NCBI GenBank assembly: GCA_014607495.2 | Contig: CP053160.1 | Location: 9,858,001 to 9,922,000 of the forward strand | Direction of reading: 5' to 3' | Origin: Carposina sasakii | Lineage: Eukaryota > Arthropoda > Insecta > Lepidoptera > Carposinidae | Length of the DNA: 64,000 nucleotides | The notes under the pieces: model-generated | What the model was told of the DNA's origin: nothing | The model's database searches: none | The model's input: the letters and a program-made list of their open reading frames with translations, nothing else | Shown: piece after piece, positions 33,232 through 46,164 of the stretch | Layout of the letters: every line of letters begins with the position of its first letter | How positions within the stretch are numbered: position 1 is the first letter of the stretch | Position numbers and translations under genes: made by a program

Positions 33232-33356
33232 GCTTTTCTTAAACCACACACCCACCAGTTAGTCTTTTAAGCCTCTCACGTGGTATGGGATGAGCCATCC
33301 GCCGCTTTTCAAGCACATACCTACTATAAATAAGCGACCGGTAAGCAACTGTCAGC
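33232..33356 (+). repeat. GTGAGCCTACCGCCGC repeat
   Basis: Contains cacccaccagttagtctttt, ctcacgtggtatgggatgag, ccatccgccgcttttcaagc, then aagcgaccggtaagc. Confidence 0.6.
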
Positions 33357-33689
33357 CAGCATAAAATAGGATAAATTTTATTTCATAAAACGAATATAGA
33401 ACGAAACGAAATATGCAAAACTAAGCACAAACCCAATCCCATCTGCTATCCCTGTATTTGAAAAACAAACAAGTTTGAATAATAAATGGAGAAAATAACA
33501 TTTTTGTTTGACGTACCAGTTTCATTAGTGAATGTCCTATTTGTGCGCTTGCAGGATTTTTGCGGACACTACAAATAAAATATGCGTAGCCACGAACCAA
33601 CGTAAAAATAACATTAATTACACTTCAAATAAAAAATAGCTGAGCTGGTGTCAGATGCGTAAAGTATTAGTGTCCGTTTCACAGTTGCC

Positions 33690-33800
33690 TGATTTCGGAA
33701 CTAACTTTTTTGTACGCAGTGACACAGAAAATGTGGTCACACAGATAGTAACTAGCGCCGTCATCCGAAGGAACTATACGGCGAAACGCACTCTACCACT
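33690..33800. repeat. TAGTAACTAGCGCCATC-family repeat
   Basis: Contains atttcggaactaactttttt, tgtacgcagtgacacagaaa, atagtaactagcgccgtcat and cgaaacgcactctacca. Nearly the same unit as 15455-15590. Confidence 0.65.
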
Positions 33801-34025
33801 CTCGCATCAGAAACTTTTGCGACAATGTCATTACGAGCTCCGCATAATGGTTTTTTTATTCCACGTTTTATATCAGCACATGGTGCGAATGCTGTGCGGC
33901 CATGATGGCGTCAAATGGAAACTCGACGACTCTAATTACTGAACTGAAAAAACTTTGAAAGCCGCACAAAGTTTTGTGTGTCCGTAAGGTTTGTGTGATA
34001 GGTTCATGCTATGTCGCAAAGCTGA

Positions 34026-34283
34026 GTGTCCGCGTGGACTGCAGAAAAAAACAAAATATAAAAAAAAAAAATTATTATATAAATTAAACTTTTAAATTTA
34101 ATAAAAATATTTTCCCGGGATAAAAAGAAAACTATATGTTAATCCAGGGTGTCAGCTAACTCCATACCAAATTTTATTAAAATCGCTCCAGCCGTTTTTA
34201 TGTGAAAGAGTAACAAACATCCATCCATCCATCCATCCATCCATCCATACTCACAAACTTTCGTGTTTATAATATTAGTAGGA
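34026..34283 (+). repeat. CTTCGTCCGCGTGGA-family repeat with CATC tail
   Basis: Contains gtgtccgcgtggactgcaga, tattttcccgggataaaaag, gttaatccagggtgtcagct, aactccatac, then atcgctccagccgtttttat. A (CATC) run follows at 34211-34248 and the end is ttcgtgtttataatattagt. Confidence 0.75.
34211..34248 (+). repeat. (CATC)n microsatellite in repeat tail
   Basis: Nine or so CATC units forming the tail that in related copies is a CAGA run. It is a slippage product of the repeat's 3' region. Confidence 0.8.
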
Positions 34284-34475
34284 TTTTTCACCTATAAAAA
34301 TACAGATTATCACTATCGCAGAGTGTCGCATTACTATAAATTCCTGCCCTTATGCAATTATTTTTGGGGTCGGCGCAATATGTTTTCTTTCGAAAAGAAT
34401 ATTGCCAAGGATATGGCGTATGTTTTTAGGGCAGGCTGTCTGATGCTAACCCTTTTTAGGTACAGCTAAGTGACA

Positions 34476-34592
34476 ATTTTAGAGTATTAAAATCCGTACA
34501 CGAAATAAATTCAGTGGTACAGGCCCATGACTGGGATCGAGCCTACGCCGTACGTCTGAAAAGCGCACGTCTAAACCATTAGGCTATCAAAG
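34476..34592 (-). mobile_element. SINE family A, 5' half
   Basis: Reverse complement of an A/B-box head: gtacaggcccatgactggga, tcgagcctacgccg, then cacgtctaaaccattaggct. The distal half is missing. Confidence 0.65.
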
Positions 34593-37136
34593 CTTTTTAA
34601 CTAGTTCGCTTCAATAAACCTCTTTAAAAATATCAAAAGTCTCCACAACTAGTGTTATTTTTCATGATGCCATCTCGAATTTAAACACTATCTAGTTGAT
34701 GTCAGTCCGTTATCCCAAGCGGGTGATTAGGGTGAGCATCCATTTGAGCATTAAGAAAATATTTTTGCTTAATTTACTTTTATAAAATTGTGCCCTATAT
34801 AACGCTATATAATCAACTATTGACAGTCGATTTTTGTCGATTAGCATTTAGGACTTGGTGAGGTGCGGTCGGCTGCGTTATATAAAAAGTTGAGTACATA
34901 GTTTTGTATTTAGGGTAAGCAAGTTTTGATCAAGCCAATTGGCCACTCGCTTTAAACCATGTTTAGTCACCTACTGAACCCGTTCCCGTGTGTCCGCTTG
35001 AAATATAACAATAGTGTTATCCTCAAAGGAAAGCAATTTCGCGTTATGTATGTTTAGTGTACGCAATCCATTTACATACACAAGGAAGACTGTATTACAA
35101 AGGTTAATTTTATCTATTTTATTGTTTTATCTGCCATGTTAAATTTTCTCCATTGTCTAATTTTTACTATCACGGAAAGGTCATGTTGTACGTGCTATGA
35201 GTTCGCCAATGAGAGCGTGTCTATAAAATATAAGACTCAAAAAGTTCATCTTTCTCAAATGTCTAAATATTCATGGGAAATCTTTACACTATTATATTTC
35301 TTACATTACGCTGAAAACTACTCATTTTTGAAGTAAGAAATCCCTTCATATAAGTACACCTTTAGCCTTTTTCCTAACGTTATTCGCACAATGAAGAATA
35401 TCCTCCCCGCTCAATGGAAAGCAACCCTAAACATCCAGTAAAAATAATGATCGTGCCTGTACGTGTCCTTTCACCGCCCTTCGTGTTCTGTCTCGACCCT
35501 ACTATTGAAGCGGGCGTGTGACAGCCACGTCTGATAACCGGTCACCGGTTAAAAAGGTTGTTTTTTTTTTCTAACATATCGGAAAAATTCACAGTTCAAA
35601 ATCAAACTTTGCATAGTTTATAGTTTTACAGTTCTTAGTTTATGTAATACTAACCTTTTTTTTAACATGTCAAAAGTAATATTTCTTCACTTAGGTATGT
35701 GACGTACTAACCTAGTTACTTTAAAAGAAATTTTAAAAGCATAGGGCTTATTTTTTTATTTCGCCTTCTGACTGGAATGCGCACGTCATAACCATTGCAT
35801 GGGCTATAACCGCTTGACTATAGATAAAAAATATTTATTTTACTAAAAAAAATGCACATGAGAAATAAAAACATAGGACCTACTTTTAACCAGTTAACCA
35901 TAAATAGAAGATGATCAGCCTACAAAAACTATGAAGATTCCATAATGTATATCCAGCATTCAATCAGCCATGCAATTCAGCGACTGCGCAAGCGTGAATT
36001 TGATAAATACTACGAAAGGCCACAGCATACAAAAATCAGTTATTCCAAATAATTTTTGATCGAGCAAAGTATACACTATCGTGTAACGAATTAGCACATT
36101 CCTTAGGCAATATTTTTAAGTATGTTGAGTATTATTTTCAAGGTTGATAGAGAGTTGTAAATACGAAAACAATTTGTTCTAGCGAAAAATGTTTTTCGCT
36201 TGTCCACTTGTACCTCGCCTTAATCCTATGCCAAACGTAAAGAAACTTTCTTTCAACTACAAATAACAGTTTCTACTTAACCACAGAACGCACAACTAAT
36301 AAATTGTTCAGCAGTAGACAATACAGTAATAGACAATAACCCCTGACTAATTGCAGTCTACATTGGCAGTGGTCGGTCACATCTGTAACCACCACAAGGC
36401 CCTAACCTAAACCTATGATGTCGCCACTGTCCATGTAAACTACCACATAGACTATACACCCTAACAAGGTTCCGCTTACCACCACCCGACCAGAGAATCG
36501 TGTATACGATACGACTCGGCCAGCCGTAAAGGGCTTTTATGCTAATGCCTCTGTATTTACAGTTTACTCGAGATTACAATATAAAGCGAAACGCACTTTG
36601 AGTTTGGTAAAAATACACTCGAACATGCGTAGTAGCAGCTACGAAGACCACGAACTGCTACGATTTATTCGTAGTCATTCGAAGAAGTGACTCGATTAGG
36701 AGTCTATTAGGTATCACTATACCTATACATAGCTAAGGTAGTAATCCATAGCTAGGGCTTCCTGTATACATAATTTAAAAGGGCAGATAGATGACCATCT
36801 ATCACGCACTTCGGAAACTTATTGTACAGATTCCACAAACAGCTACGGCGTCATAGAGCAAAAGCAAACTAGAGACGGCAAATTGCAATACTAAAAGATT
36901 GATAGTAATTTTTTTATGATAAGAATATGATAATATATCTGAAATATGTGAATATTAGAATAAATAAGTGATAAATTAATTAATATTATAATCAAGTGGC
37001 TTAGAAGTATTACCTAATATAAAAACGTATTGCATTTTAGCATTTTTTATATTTTGGTAGACTTATTTTTTAATTTGCGACAGGTTGGCAACCAGTTGTT
37101 AAAAGACGACTACGCGACCAACTTTAATATTTTTTT
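34593..37136. other. Long AT-rich spacer, no gene found
   Basis: I read both strands for exon-like GC-rich blocks with splice signals and saw none. Short frames of 60-68 codons here have AT-biased, random-looking content. No repeat with a second copy in the window was recognised. Confidence 0.45.
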
Positions 37137-37248
37137 GCCGTATGGTGTTGGCAGAATAGTAGCACAACTCCATGCCTGCCCGTGGGTATTGTAAGAGACG
37201 ATTAAGAGCTTCTGGGAGGTGGGCAGCCGCGTCTACATTGTGATGACA
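37137..37248 (+). mobile_element. LINE-type 3' end fragment, split by a TTAA insertion
   Basis: Contains cgtatggtgttggcagaata, ccatgcctgcccgtgggtat, gtaagagacgattaagagc and gggaggtgggcagccgc. The element at 37253-38937 interrupts it at TTAA. Confidence 0.65.
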
Positions 37249-37252
37249 TTAA

Positions 37253-38937
37253 TAGCCCAGTCATTTTAGGTAAAAAAAGGAGTCAACCTCGGAATGAAAG
37301 ATAATAAGCTGTAAATTAGTATAAACCTTTGTTTTGTCGTTCTAAATGATGTCTCAAAAGTCACAAGTGCTATCGTGTCCGCGTCTTAAGATATTGAAGG
37401 TCAAAGGTCATAAAAATCGGTTTTTCGCGAATTTCTCGCTTTCTATTACTTAAATGAGATTTGCACCCATTATAAAAGTTGTAGAGTATAAAATTTTCTA
37501 CAACTTTTGTCTGAACTTTTTTTCATACGATTAACCGTTTTTGCGGTAGACCGCGAAGAGTGCGCCGCGTACAGTCATATATAGCCTAATGCAAGGTCAA
37601 GCGTGAGTTACGGTTATCACTGTTATCAGTACGTTGTATAAAGTTAATTATTTACTAAAAAATTATAATTATTAAACAATGCCCATTATTTATGTACAAA
37701 TTATTAATTATTTATATTTAACTATAGTATATTATTAATTTTGGATTTTATATTTTAAGTTAAAACGACAGTGTATACGTTTTAGTTAACGAAACTAAAT
37801 AGACTGTACAATTGTCAACACTTCCACCAACAAATGTAGCAGCTCATCAACATATAAATCGTGTCTACTACCAGATTCAAACGTGGTTAGGGAAGGACTT
37901 AGAACCTCAAGAATGGGGCTGGAAGCTTGAAAATGAAATCCTGGAGCCCATAAGAACGTTATTGCCTCCAGCACCAGCCGAAATACTAAATATAATATTT
38001 TTCAATTGCAAAAAGGATTGTGGTTCCCGCTGTGGATGCAGAAAATCAGGGTTACTATGTTCTTTAGCTTGTGGCCAGTGCAATGGACAAGCTTGCCTCA
38101 ACGCTTCACTATATCCAAGTAATCCCGATGAAGATATCTCATACGATCCTGAAATTCTGGAAGGTTTGGTGATGAATATGACTGATAATGAGAGTGATGA
38201 CAATGAAATAAACATTTTCGAGCGACAACAAGAAGACGACGAAGAAGAAGAAGATAACTAGCTTCCATTTACAATTTTATTAAAATTAAAATGAAGAAAA
38301 ATTCTTTTAATATTTGAACTCACATTTCAGTAAATGTATAATATACTATTTTTAATAATAAATAAATATGTGTATAAAATATATTTCCTTACTGTCTTTT
38401 TAACTTAAAATATAATCCAAAATTAATAATATACTACAGTTAAATATAAATAATGAAGTCACTTATTTGAATTAAATATAAATAATTAATAATTAGTACA
38501 TAAATAATGGGCATTGTTTAATAATTATAATTTTTTAGTAAATAATTAACTTTATACAACGTACTGATAACAGTGACAAGATAACCGTAACTTACGCTTG
38601 ATCTTGCATTAGGCTATATATGACTGTACGCGGCGCACTCTTCGCGGTCTACCGCAAAAACGGTTAATCGTATGAAAAAAAAGTTCAAACAAAAGTTGTA
38701 GAAAATTTTATACTCTACAACTTTTATAATGGGTGCAAATCTCATTTAAGTGATAGAAAGCGAGAAATTCGCGAAAAACCGATTTTTATGACCTTTGACC
38801 TTCAATATCTTAAGACGCGGACACGATAGCACTTGTGACTTTTGAGACATCATTTAAAACGACAAAACAAAGGTTTATAGCAATTTACAGCTTATTATCT
38901 TTCATTCCGAGGTGAAACCCCTCAAATGACTGGGCTA
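37253..38937. mobile_element. TTAA-flanked DNA transposon with ~0.5-kb inverted repeats
   Basis: Ends TAGCCCAGTCATTT and its exact inverse are flanked by TTAA (37249-37252 and 38938-38941). The arms (37253-37772 and 38391-38937) stay highly similar throughout. The right arm carries a ~30-bp extra segment near 38455. The ~620-bp centre holds one ORF (37803-38261). The TTAA target fits piggyBac or Kolobok-type elements; the start TAGCCC is not the usual CCC start of piggyBac. The size and lack of a catalytic domain mean a non-autonomous derivative. Confidence 0.85.
37803..38261 (+). pseudogene. Cys-rich CXC-like terminal exon remnant
   Basis: Open frame from a TAG at 37800 to the stop at 38259. 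It has no in-frame ATG before the conserved part, so it is the 3' portion of a longer protein. It reads LPPTNVAAHQHINRVYYQI, then WLGKDLEPQEWGW, a PPAPAEILNIIFFNC start of a Cys block (KKDCGSRCGCRKSGLLCS, LACGQCNGQACLN), and a Glu/Asp-rich end (QQEDDEEEEDN). The spaced Cys recall Tesmin/TSO1 CXC metal-binding repeats. I remember similar unnamed proteins from transposons of insects, not verified. No frameshift within the frame. Confidence 0.65.
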
Positions 38938-38989
38938 TTAAGTCCGACAATATGTAAAAAAAACCTATTACGAGTATACCTACCTTTGT

Positions 38990-39165
38990 TTCTAATCAAT
39001 ATAAACTCTCCGACAATATGCCATAAACCTATGTTTCTAGTCAATAAAAACTGTACAATGTTTCTAGTCAATAAAAATTATACCTATGTTTCTAGTCAAT
39101 AAAATTATACCTATGTTTCTAGTCAATAAAAATTATACCTATGTTTCTAGTCAATAAAAATCTCT
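38990..39165 (+). repeat. Minisatellite, ~29-bp unit
   Basis: Five or six units of the type ttatacctatgtttctagtc followed by aataaaaa. The leftmost units are diverged and shortened. It lies just right of the TTAA element. Confidence 0.8.
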
Positions 39166-39710
39166 AGATCTTATTTAAATTGGCTGTTAACAGATGGCGT
39201 TTCCGATATACATAATGCTCTAATGCAAGCAAATTAATCAGAACTCAGACATATCCGGCAGTGAGCTGTCGTTGTCAGAGACCCAGTCAATACCGCGACA
39301 GCTTGACAAATAGTGATTAATTGTATCCAGTTGTCGAGTAGATTTAAACCTTTACACTGTATAGTAACAGGGGTACAATTCTCACATCCCTCGACATATA
39401 CCGAGATTAATCCACCGCTGCAACTCCTGTAAGCTAGGATCAAAGAGGCAACCAGATAAATGCAAATAAAGTCTAGAAAATTCCGGAGAGCAATTAATAA
39501 TTAAAATATTTTAACTAATAGAAATGATAGACATATTATTATGTCGACTATAACAAGCTGGATATAGTCTCGTATATACTCGTAGGTATATGGATAATAT
39601 ACGGAAGCACCAAAAAAGGAATTTCCGAAACCACAGGAACGAGATAATACGGGTATTCTTTCATTTTCAAAGTTGTTGAAAATCGCCATTTCATTGTTAA
39701 CAACATACGT
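39166..39710. other. Spacer with an unassigned minus-strand Cys-containing frame
   Basis: Minus frame 39443-39234 reads SCSGGLISVYVEGCENCTPV and onward after a hydrophobic stretch, without an initiator ATG at the right place. I cannot name it. The rest is AT-rich. Confidence 0.25.
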
Positions 39711-40537
39711 GTATATGTCGTGGCCATATTGTTAAATTGATCATTTCATGAAATGGTCGAGCATTTCATGAAGTGGTCGCATTTCATGAAGTGGCCAATT
39801 CAATTTGACCAGATCGTTAAATCGTCTACATTTCACGATTTTGTCATCCACGTTTGGCCAAATCGTATTAACAGGGTGTCCATAAAAACCGAATGTGGTA
39901 AGAGCTTACACCATATATAAGAATACCATAAGGTATGATGGTATGATTTTTTTTGCTATTATTTATGTGATATTTTCACAATATAATATTTAAAAACATA
40001 AAAGACTTTACAAAAGCGATTCGCATCTGGCACATCGCCGGACGCTGCCTGGGCACGCTCGCTCCGCTTGCTCGGCTCGTGCGTCATTTGTCATAGTCTA
40101 ACCTAACCTAACCTATCGTAATCTAAGGTTTTTGTTTAACAATATTATTATAAACCACCATTAAGTCTAATATACATTATACAATATAACACACTATCCG
40201 TGAACTTCTTCTGCATAGTCACCCTACTCTCTTTAATTTGTTTTATAACCTAAAAAGAAAAATCCGCCATCTTCACACATAAATAAAACGCGCGCAGCGC
40301 CTCTACCGGTGATTCATGTAACTATTTTACGATATGATCAATAATCTTGACCACTTCATGAAATGATCGGGCGTTTAGTTGCCCATATCGAGAAACGATT
40401 TTTAATCATCGATCTGCCCAAACCATATCATGATGTGGCCAATAGACAGTTGAACTTTTCATGAAATGCGACCATTTCATGAAATGCTCGACCATTTCAT
40501 GAAATGATCAATTCTACGATATGGCCACGACATATAC
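39711..40537. mobile_element. MITE with repeated TTTCATGAAA subterminal sites
   Basis: Ends gtatatgtcgtggccatat and its inverse. Seven copies of TTTCATGAAA or one-base variants (cttcatgaaa, tttcatgaag) lie near the termini: three on the left (39743-39793), four on the right (about 40344-40510). The centre carries a TTAGG-type run beside a GC-rich block (40053-40115), the same pair as at 5394-5480. No ORF. Confidence 0.7.
40053..40115 (-). repeat. TTAGG-type run with GC-rich block
   Basis: Minus strand: taggttaggttaggttag, 16 bases, then gcacgagccgagcaagcgga. Same order and spacing as the copy at 5394. Confidence 0.75.
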
Positions 40538-40544
40538 ATACAGA

Positions 40545-40660
40545 CGGCTGTTTCCGAAAAGAGGTAGCCAGATCTGCAGGACCCTAAAAGAGATCCCACA
40601 GGCAAGTGGCTAGCTTATCGTCTGAGAATGCGCGAGTTCCTTAGTTGACTCTTACGACAT
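40545..40660. repeat. GATGAGCTAGCAACT-family repeat
   Basis: Contains cggctgtttccgaaaagagg, tagccagatctgcaggaccc and gcaagtggctagcttatcgt. It abuts the right end of the 39711-40537 MITE. Confidence 0.6.
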
Positions 40661-41040
40661 TATAAACAAGTAAGAACAAAAATAGAATACTCGTACATAC
40701 GAGTAGGTGAAGAATAAAGATCAAACTATTGATCGCAGGTCGGAGGTTAACAAATAGAATCGCGATGTAGAAATGATAGACTGCAGACAGCTTATCGCAT
40801 GACATATCGCTTGATCGGTACTCAATCCTATCGTTCGTCGAATCCCCTTGAATCCGTTATATAAATCCGATTTCTAGCAACTGCCTAAACTGACAGATAT
40901 TAGATTTCTAGTGATTGACAGATTCTGTTACATAAATATGATAATACTTGTGGGTTGACATATGAATGAAAAAGCATTGTTCGTAAATAGATTTAGATGA
41001 ACTATTATTTCTGTCTTTCTCTAAAACAAGATCAAGATAG
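40661..41040. other. Spacer, nothing recognised
   Basis: No supported feature. Confidence 0.45.
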
Positions 41041-41050
41041 AGATAGCATC

Positions 41051-41965
41051 ATGGAGAAGAAATAAAAGAGGAGCATAAGTATATTTTAATACAAAAATAG
41101 TGTGCCGCTGAGCGGGGGTGAAGTATGGGACGAGGGGAGCATCCTAACACTGGGGTGCGTTTGAGTTCACCATCCAGTCTAAAATTTAAACTGACTAAAT
41201 GTCAAACACACCGTTCAAGCACTCCGCGAGGCGAAAAATTAAACTGTCAAAATTTTATCCGACCCGTTCACGGACGTCCTCTGGTATAAGTTTTCGCCTG
41301 CCTAGGATAAATTCTAGCGTGCATTTTAGGTCGCGAAATTTTATCCTGCTGTCAGATTGACATTAATGACAGCTGTCTGTTGTTTTTTGCTCGATTCGCG
41401 CCTTGATTGAATACTTTTAAATTGAGTTGAAAACTTGAAACACGAGTGAATAATTTATTGTATTGTGTGTGAGTGGATCATGAATGAAATGAAATTTTGT
41501 TGTAGATGAAAGGGGCAGAATGATTTACGACAATGAAGGTAGAGTTTGCAATTAAAATGCAGTTAAAATAACTGTGTAATTATTTCCAAATCACGAAGAT
41601 TACAACAAAAATAATAAAAAAAATTCCAAGTGTCGAGTTGAATAGATATTGTTTGACAAACTGTCTATTGAATTTGACAGCTGACATTGACATAAGCACT
41701 ATGACTCCGTTCAGCGATCCCTCGCTAGATAATTTTTAACCGGCTAAGATTTCGCCGGCTTACTCAAAGGCACCCCTGTAGCCCTGCCCATTTACATAGA
41801 AACCACCTTGTAGTGACTAGCCAAACTACTTGCATAAGCGTGTGGTTACAGCTACTGCGTTACACACAATGGCCCTGAAGCTCCGCTCATATCATGACGT
41901 CATGGCCTCACTATTGCCACACGACTCAGTTCATAGTCCCACCTCCTCTTTTATACCTTCTCCAT
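41051..41965. mobile_element. MITE (ATGGAGAAG ends) with 10-bp TSD, carrying a nested MITE
   Basis: Same element as 21049-21334, opposite orientation, flanked by agatagcatc at 41041-41050 and 41966-41975. A 625-bp insertion (41152-41776) separates the two halves. A 9-11 bp TSD suggests a Mutator-like element, inference only. Confidence 0.8.
41152..41776. mobile_element. Nested MITE with GGGGTGC...GCACCCC ends
   Basis: Left end ggggtgcgtttgagt, right end inverse of ggggtgcctttgagt. It lies in what is continuous sequence in the 21049-21334 copy, between gggagcatcctaacact and the gcccattt end. No clear TSD and no ORF. A short inner pair is gaaattttatcc / aaattttatcc. Confidence 0.75.
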
Positions 41966-41975
41966 AGATAGCATC

Positions 41976-43222
<1,247 letters not shown>

Positions 43223-43404
43223 TCCTGTTGAATACATTTGATTGTTACAACTAACTGCTAATATATGTACCTACCTATATAAATATAATCGGCACGGCGC
43301 ACAGAAAAACCAGTCATGGTTTTTGTCGCGCTAGATGTGAATATCAATTGTATAGTTTTTCGAAATAAATGCTTTTATTATTATTATTTTCTTTCGTAAT
43401 TCAC

Positions 43405-44775
43405 GGGACTACAGAGTCCCGGTCCTTTAGAGGCGTGCATCGGGCCGTGGCCAAGATGTAGAGGCCCTTTTTAGAGAACTTTAATATGGTGTGGGATACA
43501 CATGGCGGATACCATCGCTGACCGCACAATATGATACACCCGGCGATGGTCCCCGCCATGTGCAAGACTATTGGAGTGCAGATCTATGTCATGCGATGGA
43601 AACAAAGGTCATGGGCTATGGGGCTGAATGTTGGGTGGGGTTGGGTAACTGGGCTATTGAAGGAGACTAACGGACACCTGCCATTACAACCAAGTCTCAT
43701 AATTGTTTGGTGGCAGGCGGTGACTCGCCGACTCATTTCATGGGCCCTCTGAAACGGCCGCACGCACGGAGCGACAAAGGGGGCAACATTTGGTGAGTGG
43801 CTAGGGTGGAGGGGTGCCCCTGGACTTTAAACCGAAGCCAACTCGCCACTTACTGACGGGCACGTCCACCCTCGAGCTGTCATAGCTCTCGCAACTCCAC
43901 TCTGCCCGGCCGGCGAAGGCAAGGCAGAGGTGGGGGAACTGTTCCTCGTCAGACTTCACTCCGGCGCCGGAGATGAGGAACAGGGTCTTCCCCCGGGAGT
44001 ACTTCAGGTCCGTGGGAACGCTACCTCCCAACAGCTCGCCACAAGCTGCCCTGCGGGCTTATTATTATTATTATTATTGTATCTCTGTTTAAATTCTCGG
44101 GACTACAGAGTCCCGGTCCTTTGAGAGGCGTGCATCGGGCCGTGGCCAAGATGTAGAGGCCCTTTTTAGAGAACTTTAATATGGTGTGGGATACACATGG
44201 CGGATACCATCGCCGACCGCACAATAAGATACACCCGGCGATGGTCCCCGCCATGTGCAAGACTATTGGAGTGCAGATCTATGTCATGCGATGGAAACAA
44301 AGGTCATGGGCTATGAGGCTGAATATTGGGTGGGGTTGGGTAACTGGGCTATTGAAGGAGACTAACGGACGCCTGCCATTACAACCAAGTCTCATAATTG
44401 TTTGGTGGCAGGCGGTGACTCGCCGACTCATTTCATGGGCCCCCTGAAACGGCCGCACGCATGGAGCGACAAAGGGGGCAACATTTGGTGAGCGGCTAGG
44501 GTGGAGGGGTGCCCCTGGACTTTAAACCGAAGCCAACTCGCCACTTACTGACGGGCACGTCCACCCTCGAGCTGTCATAGCTCTCGCGACTCCACTCTGC
44601 CCGGCCGGCGAAGGCAAGGCAGAGGTGGGGGAACTGTTCCTCGTCAGACTTCACTCCGGCGCCGGAGATGAGGAACAGGGTCTTCCCCCGGGAGTACTTC
44701 AGGTCCGTGGGAACGCTACCTCCCAACAGCTCGCCACAAGCTGCCCTGCGGGCTTATTATTATTATTATTATTAT
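43405..44775 (-). mobile_element. Tandem dimer of a LINE-type 3' segment
   Basis: Two copies, 43405-44078 and 44099-44775, offset 694 bp and nearly identical. Read on the minus strand, each starts gcccgcagggcagcttgtgg, holds a 75-76-codon frame (VPTDLKYSRGKTLFLISGAG type, ending RGTPPP) and ends with the hairpin gggactctgtagtccc, followed by an AATAAT tail. The tails and their spacing suggest a retroposon. Each copy begins at the same 5' base. Confidence 0.7.
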
Positions 44776-44822
44776 GTATAACTAGTAGCCGCGACTCTGT
44801 CCGCGTGGACTACAGAAAAATA
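44771..44822 (+). repeat. Head of a CTTCGTCCGCGTGGA-family repeat
   Basis: Reads actagtagccgcgactctgt, ccgcgtggactacagaaaaa. It joins the LINE-type tail directly. Confidence 0.6.
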
Positions 44823-45967
44823 GTTTACAAAGATCTCCTACTATAAAATAGTGAAAATCAATTTTATTTTGTGTGCAAAATGAATAAAAATATTTATCGA
44901 GGCAAAAGTTAGGAAACACAGTTTCTATTCAACTAATACTCCTCGGTAATTCTCTTCACAAATCTCAGTACATTATCCTCAACTCTTAAGGTCAAGTTCA
45001 TAAATGAAGGTTACATTTAGGTTCAGACAGTTTAAAATGGCGGCTGTTTAATATTTGATAAGATTAAGCAGATGCTAACGTAGACCCGGAATATATTTAC
45101 TGTTTGAGAACATAACGCGTCGTTGTAGTCGTATGTGGGAGATATGGATGTGGCATATCACATAAGTATAATCTATCCCGCTGTGTTAAAACATGGGTAT
45201 GAGATCTATTTAATGATAGATGCTACCCATGGCTTCCCCATTTCGGGAAACAGAGCCCGTGTGTATGTGTATGTTTGAAAGCATATTATACATAGGAATC
45301 AAGGGAAATATATACTAAAGGTGCCGCGAATAGAATCGCTAGGAACATACGGTTTAGAAGTAAGACCTTTCTAATGTGCATACGAGTAGATTGTGGATGA
45401 AAATTTTACTCAGTCCCGGTACTACCTATAGTTCTCTTTTATCTACGTGCATAATTTGATGATCGTAGGTACTAAGCATTACTTAGTCTTTGTGTATTTT
45501 ATATATTGTGTCGGTGAAACAAGAAAATTTAACATTCCAAGTAAAATAACAAAACCTAATTCTAAAATTGTTAATTTTGTCATATTAGAAACATGCTAGA
45601 AATTTACAAGTACATATCTTAACCGGTGATAGTTTGCGTATTTAGCGTACATAGTGACCATACATTCACTGAAACTAGGCATTTCATAAAACGCCTACTC
45701 CATACTTTCGTTACTCTTTAATCAAACAGTTGCTTGTATCTTCTATCAATTAGTTGCACCGCCTTCAAGTCGCTTAAGACTATGTTCACTGGTTCCATAA
45801 AGTTGATTTTGGATTGTACCGGCAATGTCTTAAGGCGAGCCCTTATTGGAGATTCCATTTGACAGGGCCCGAAGGATCAACATCACGGTTAACGTTGAAT
45901 CACTTGCACTCGAGTAGGGTTGGTTATTTTACCATATTGGTCTGGACAAAGCTTTATTTTATTTAAG
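44823..45967. other. AT-rich spacer, nothing recognised
   Basis: Only faint repeat fragments (for example ccatttcgggaaacagagcc near 45238). No gene seen. Confidence 0.45.
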
Positions 45968-46164
45968 AACTAGCGGCCGCCCACGACTGCATCCTCGTAA
46001 ACATGACATTTTTTCCGTTCTTTGCCGACCCTGTGGGAATTTCGGGAAATCCTTTCTTATCGGATGCTTATTTCATCCAAATGTAGGTTTATGCGATCCG
46101 CGGTTAAGGCTGTGTGTTGATCCGTCATTCAGGAAAAAGCATTTTATATGTATAGATGAGTTTG
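45968..46164 (+). repeat. CTTCGTCCGCGTGGA-family repeat, variant body
   Basis: Starts actagcggccgcccacgact, then gcatcctcgtaaac, and ends gttgatccgtcattcaggaa. The distal half recurs at 47582-47694. Confidence 0.55.
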
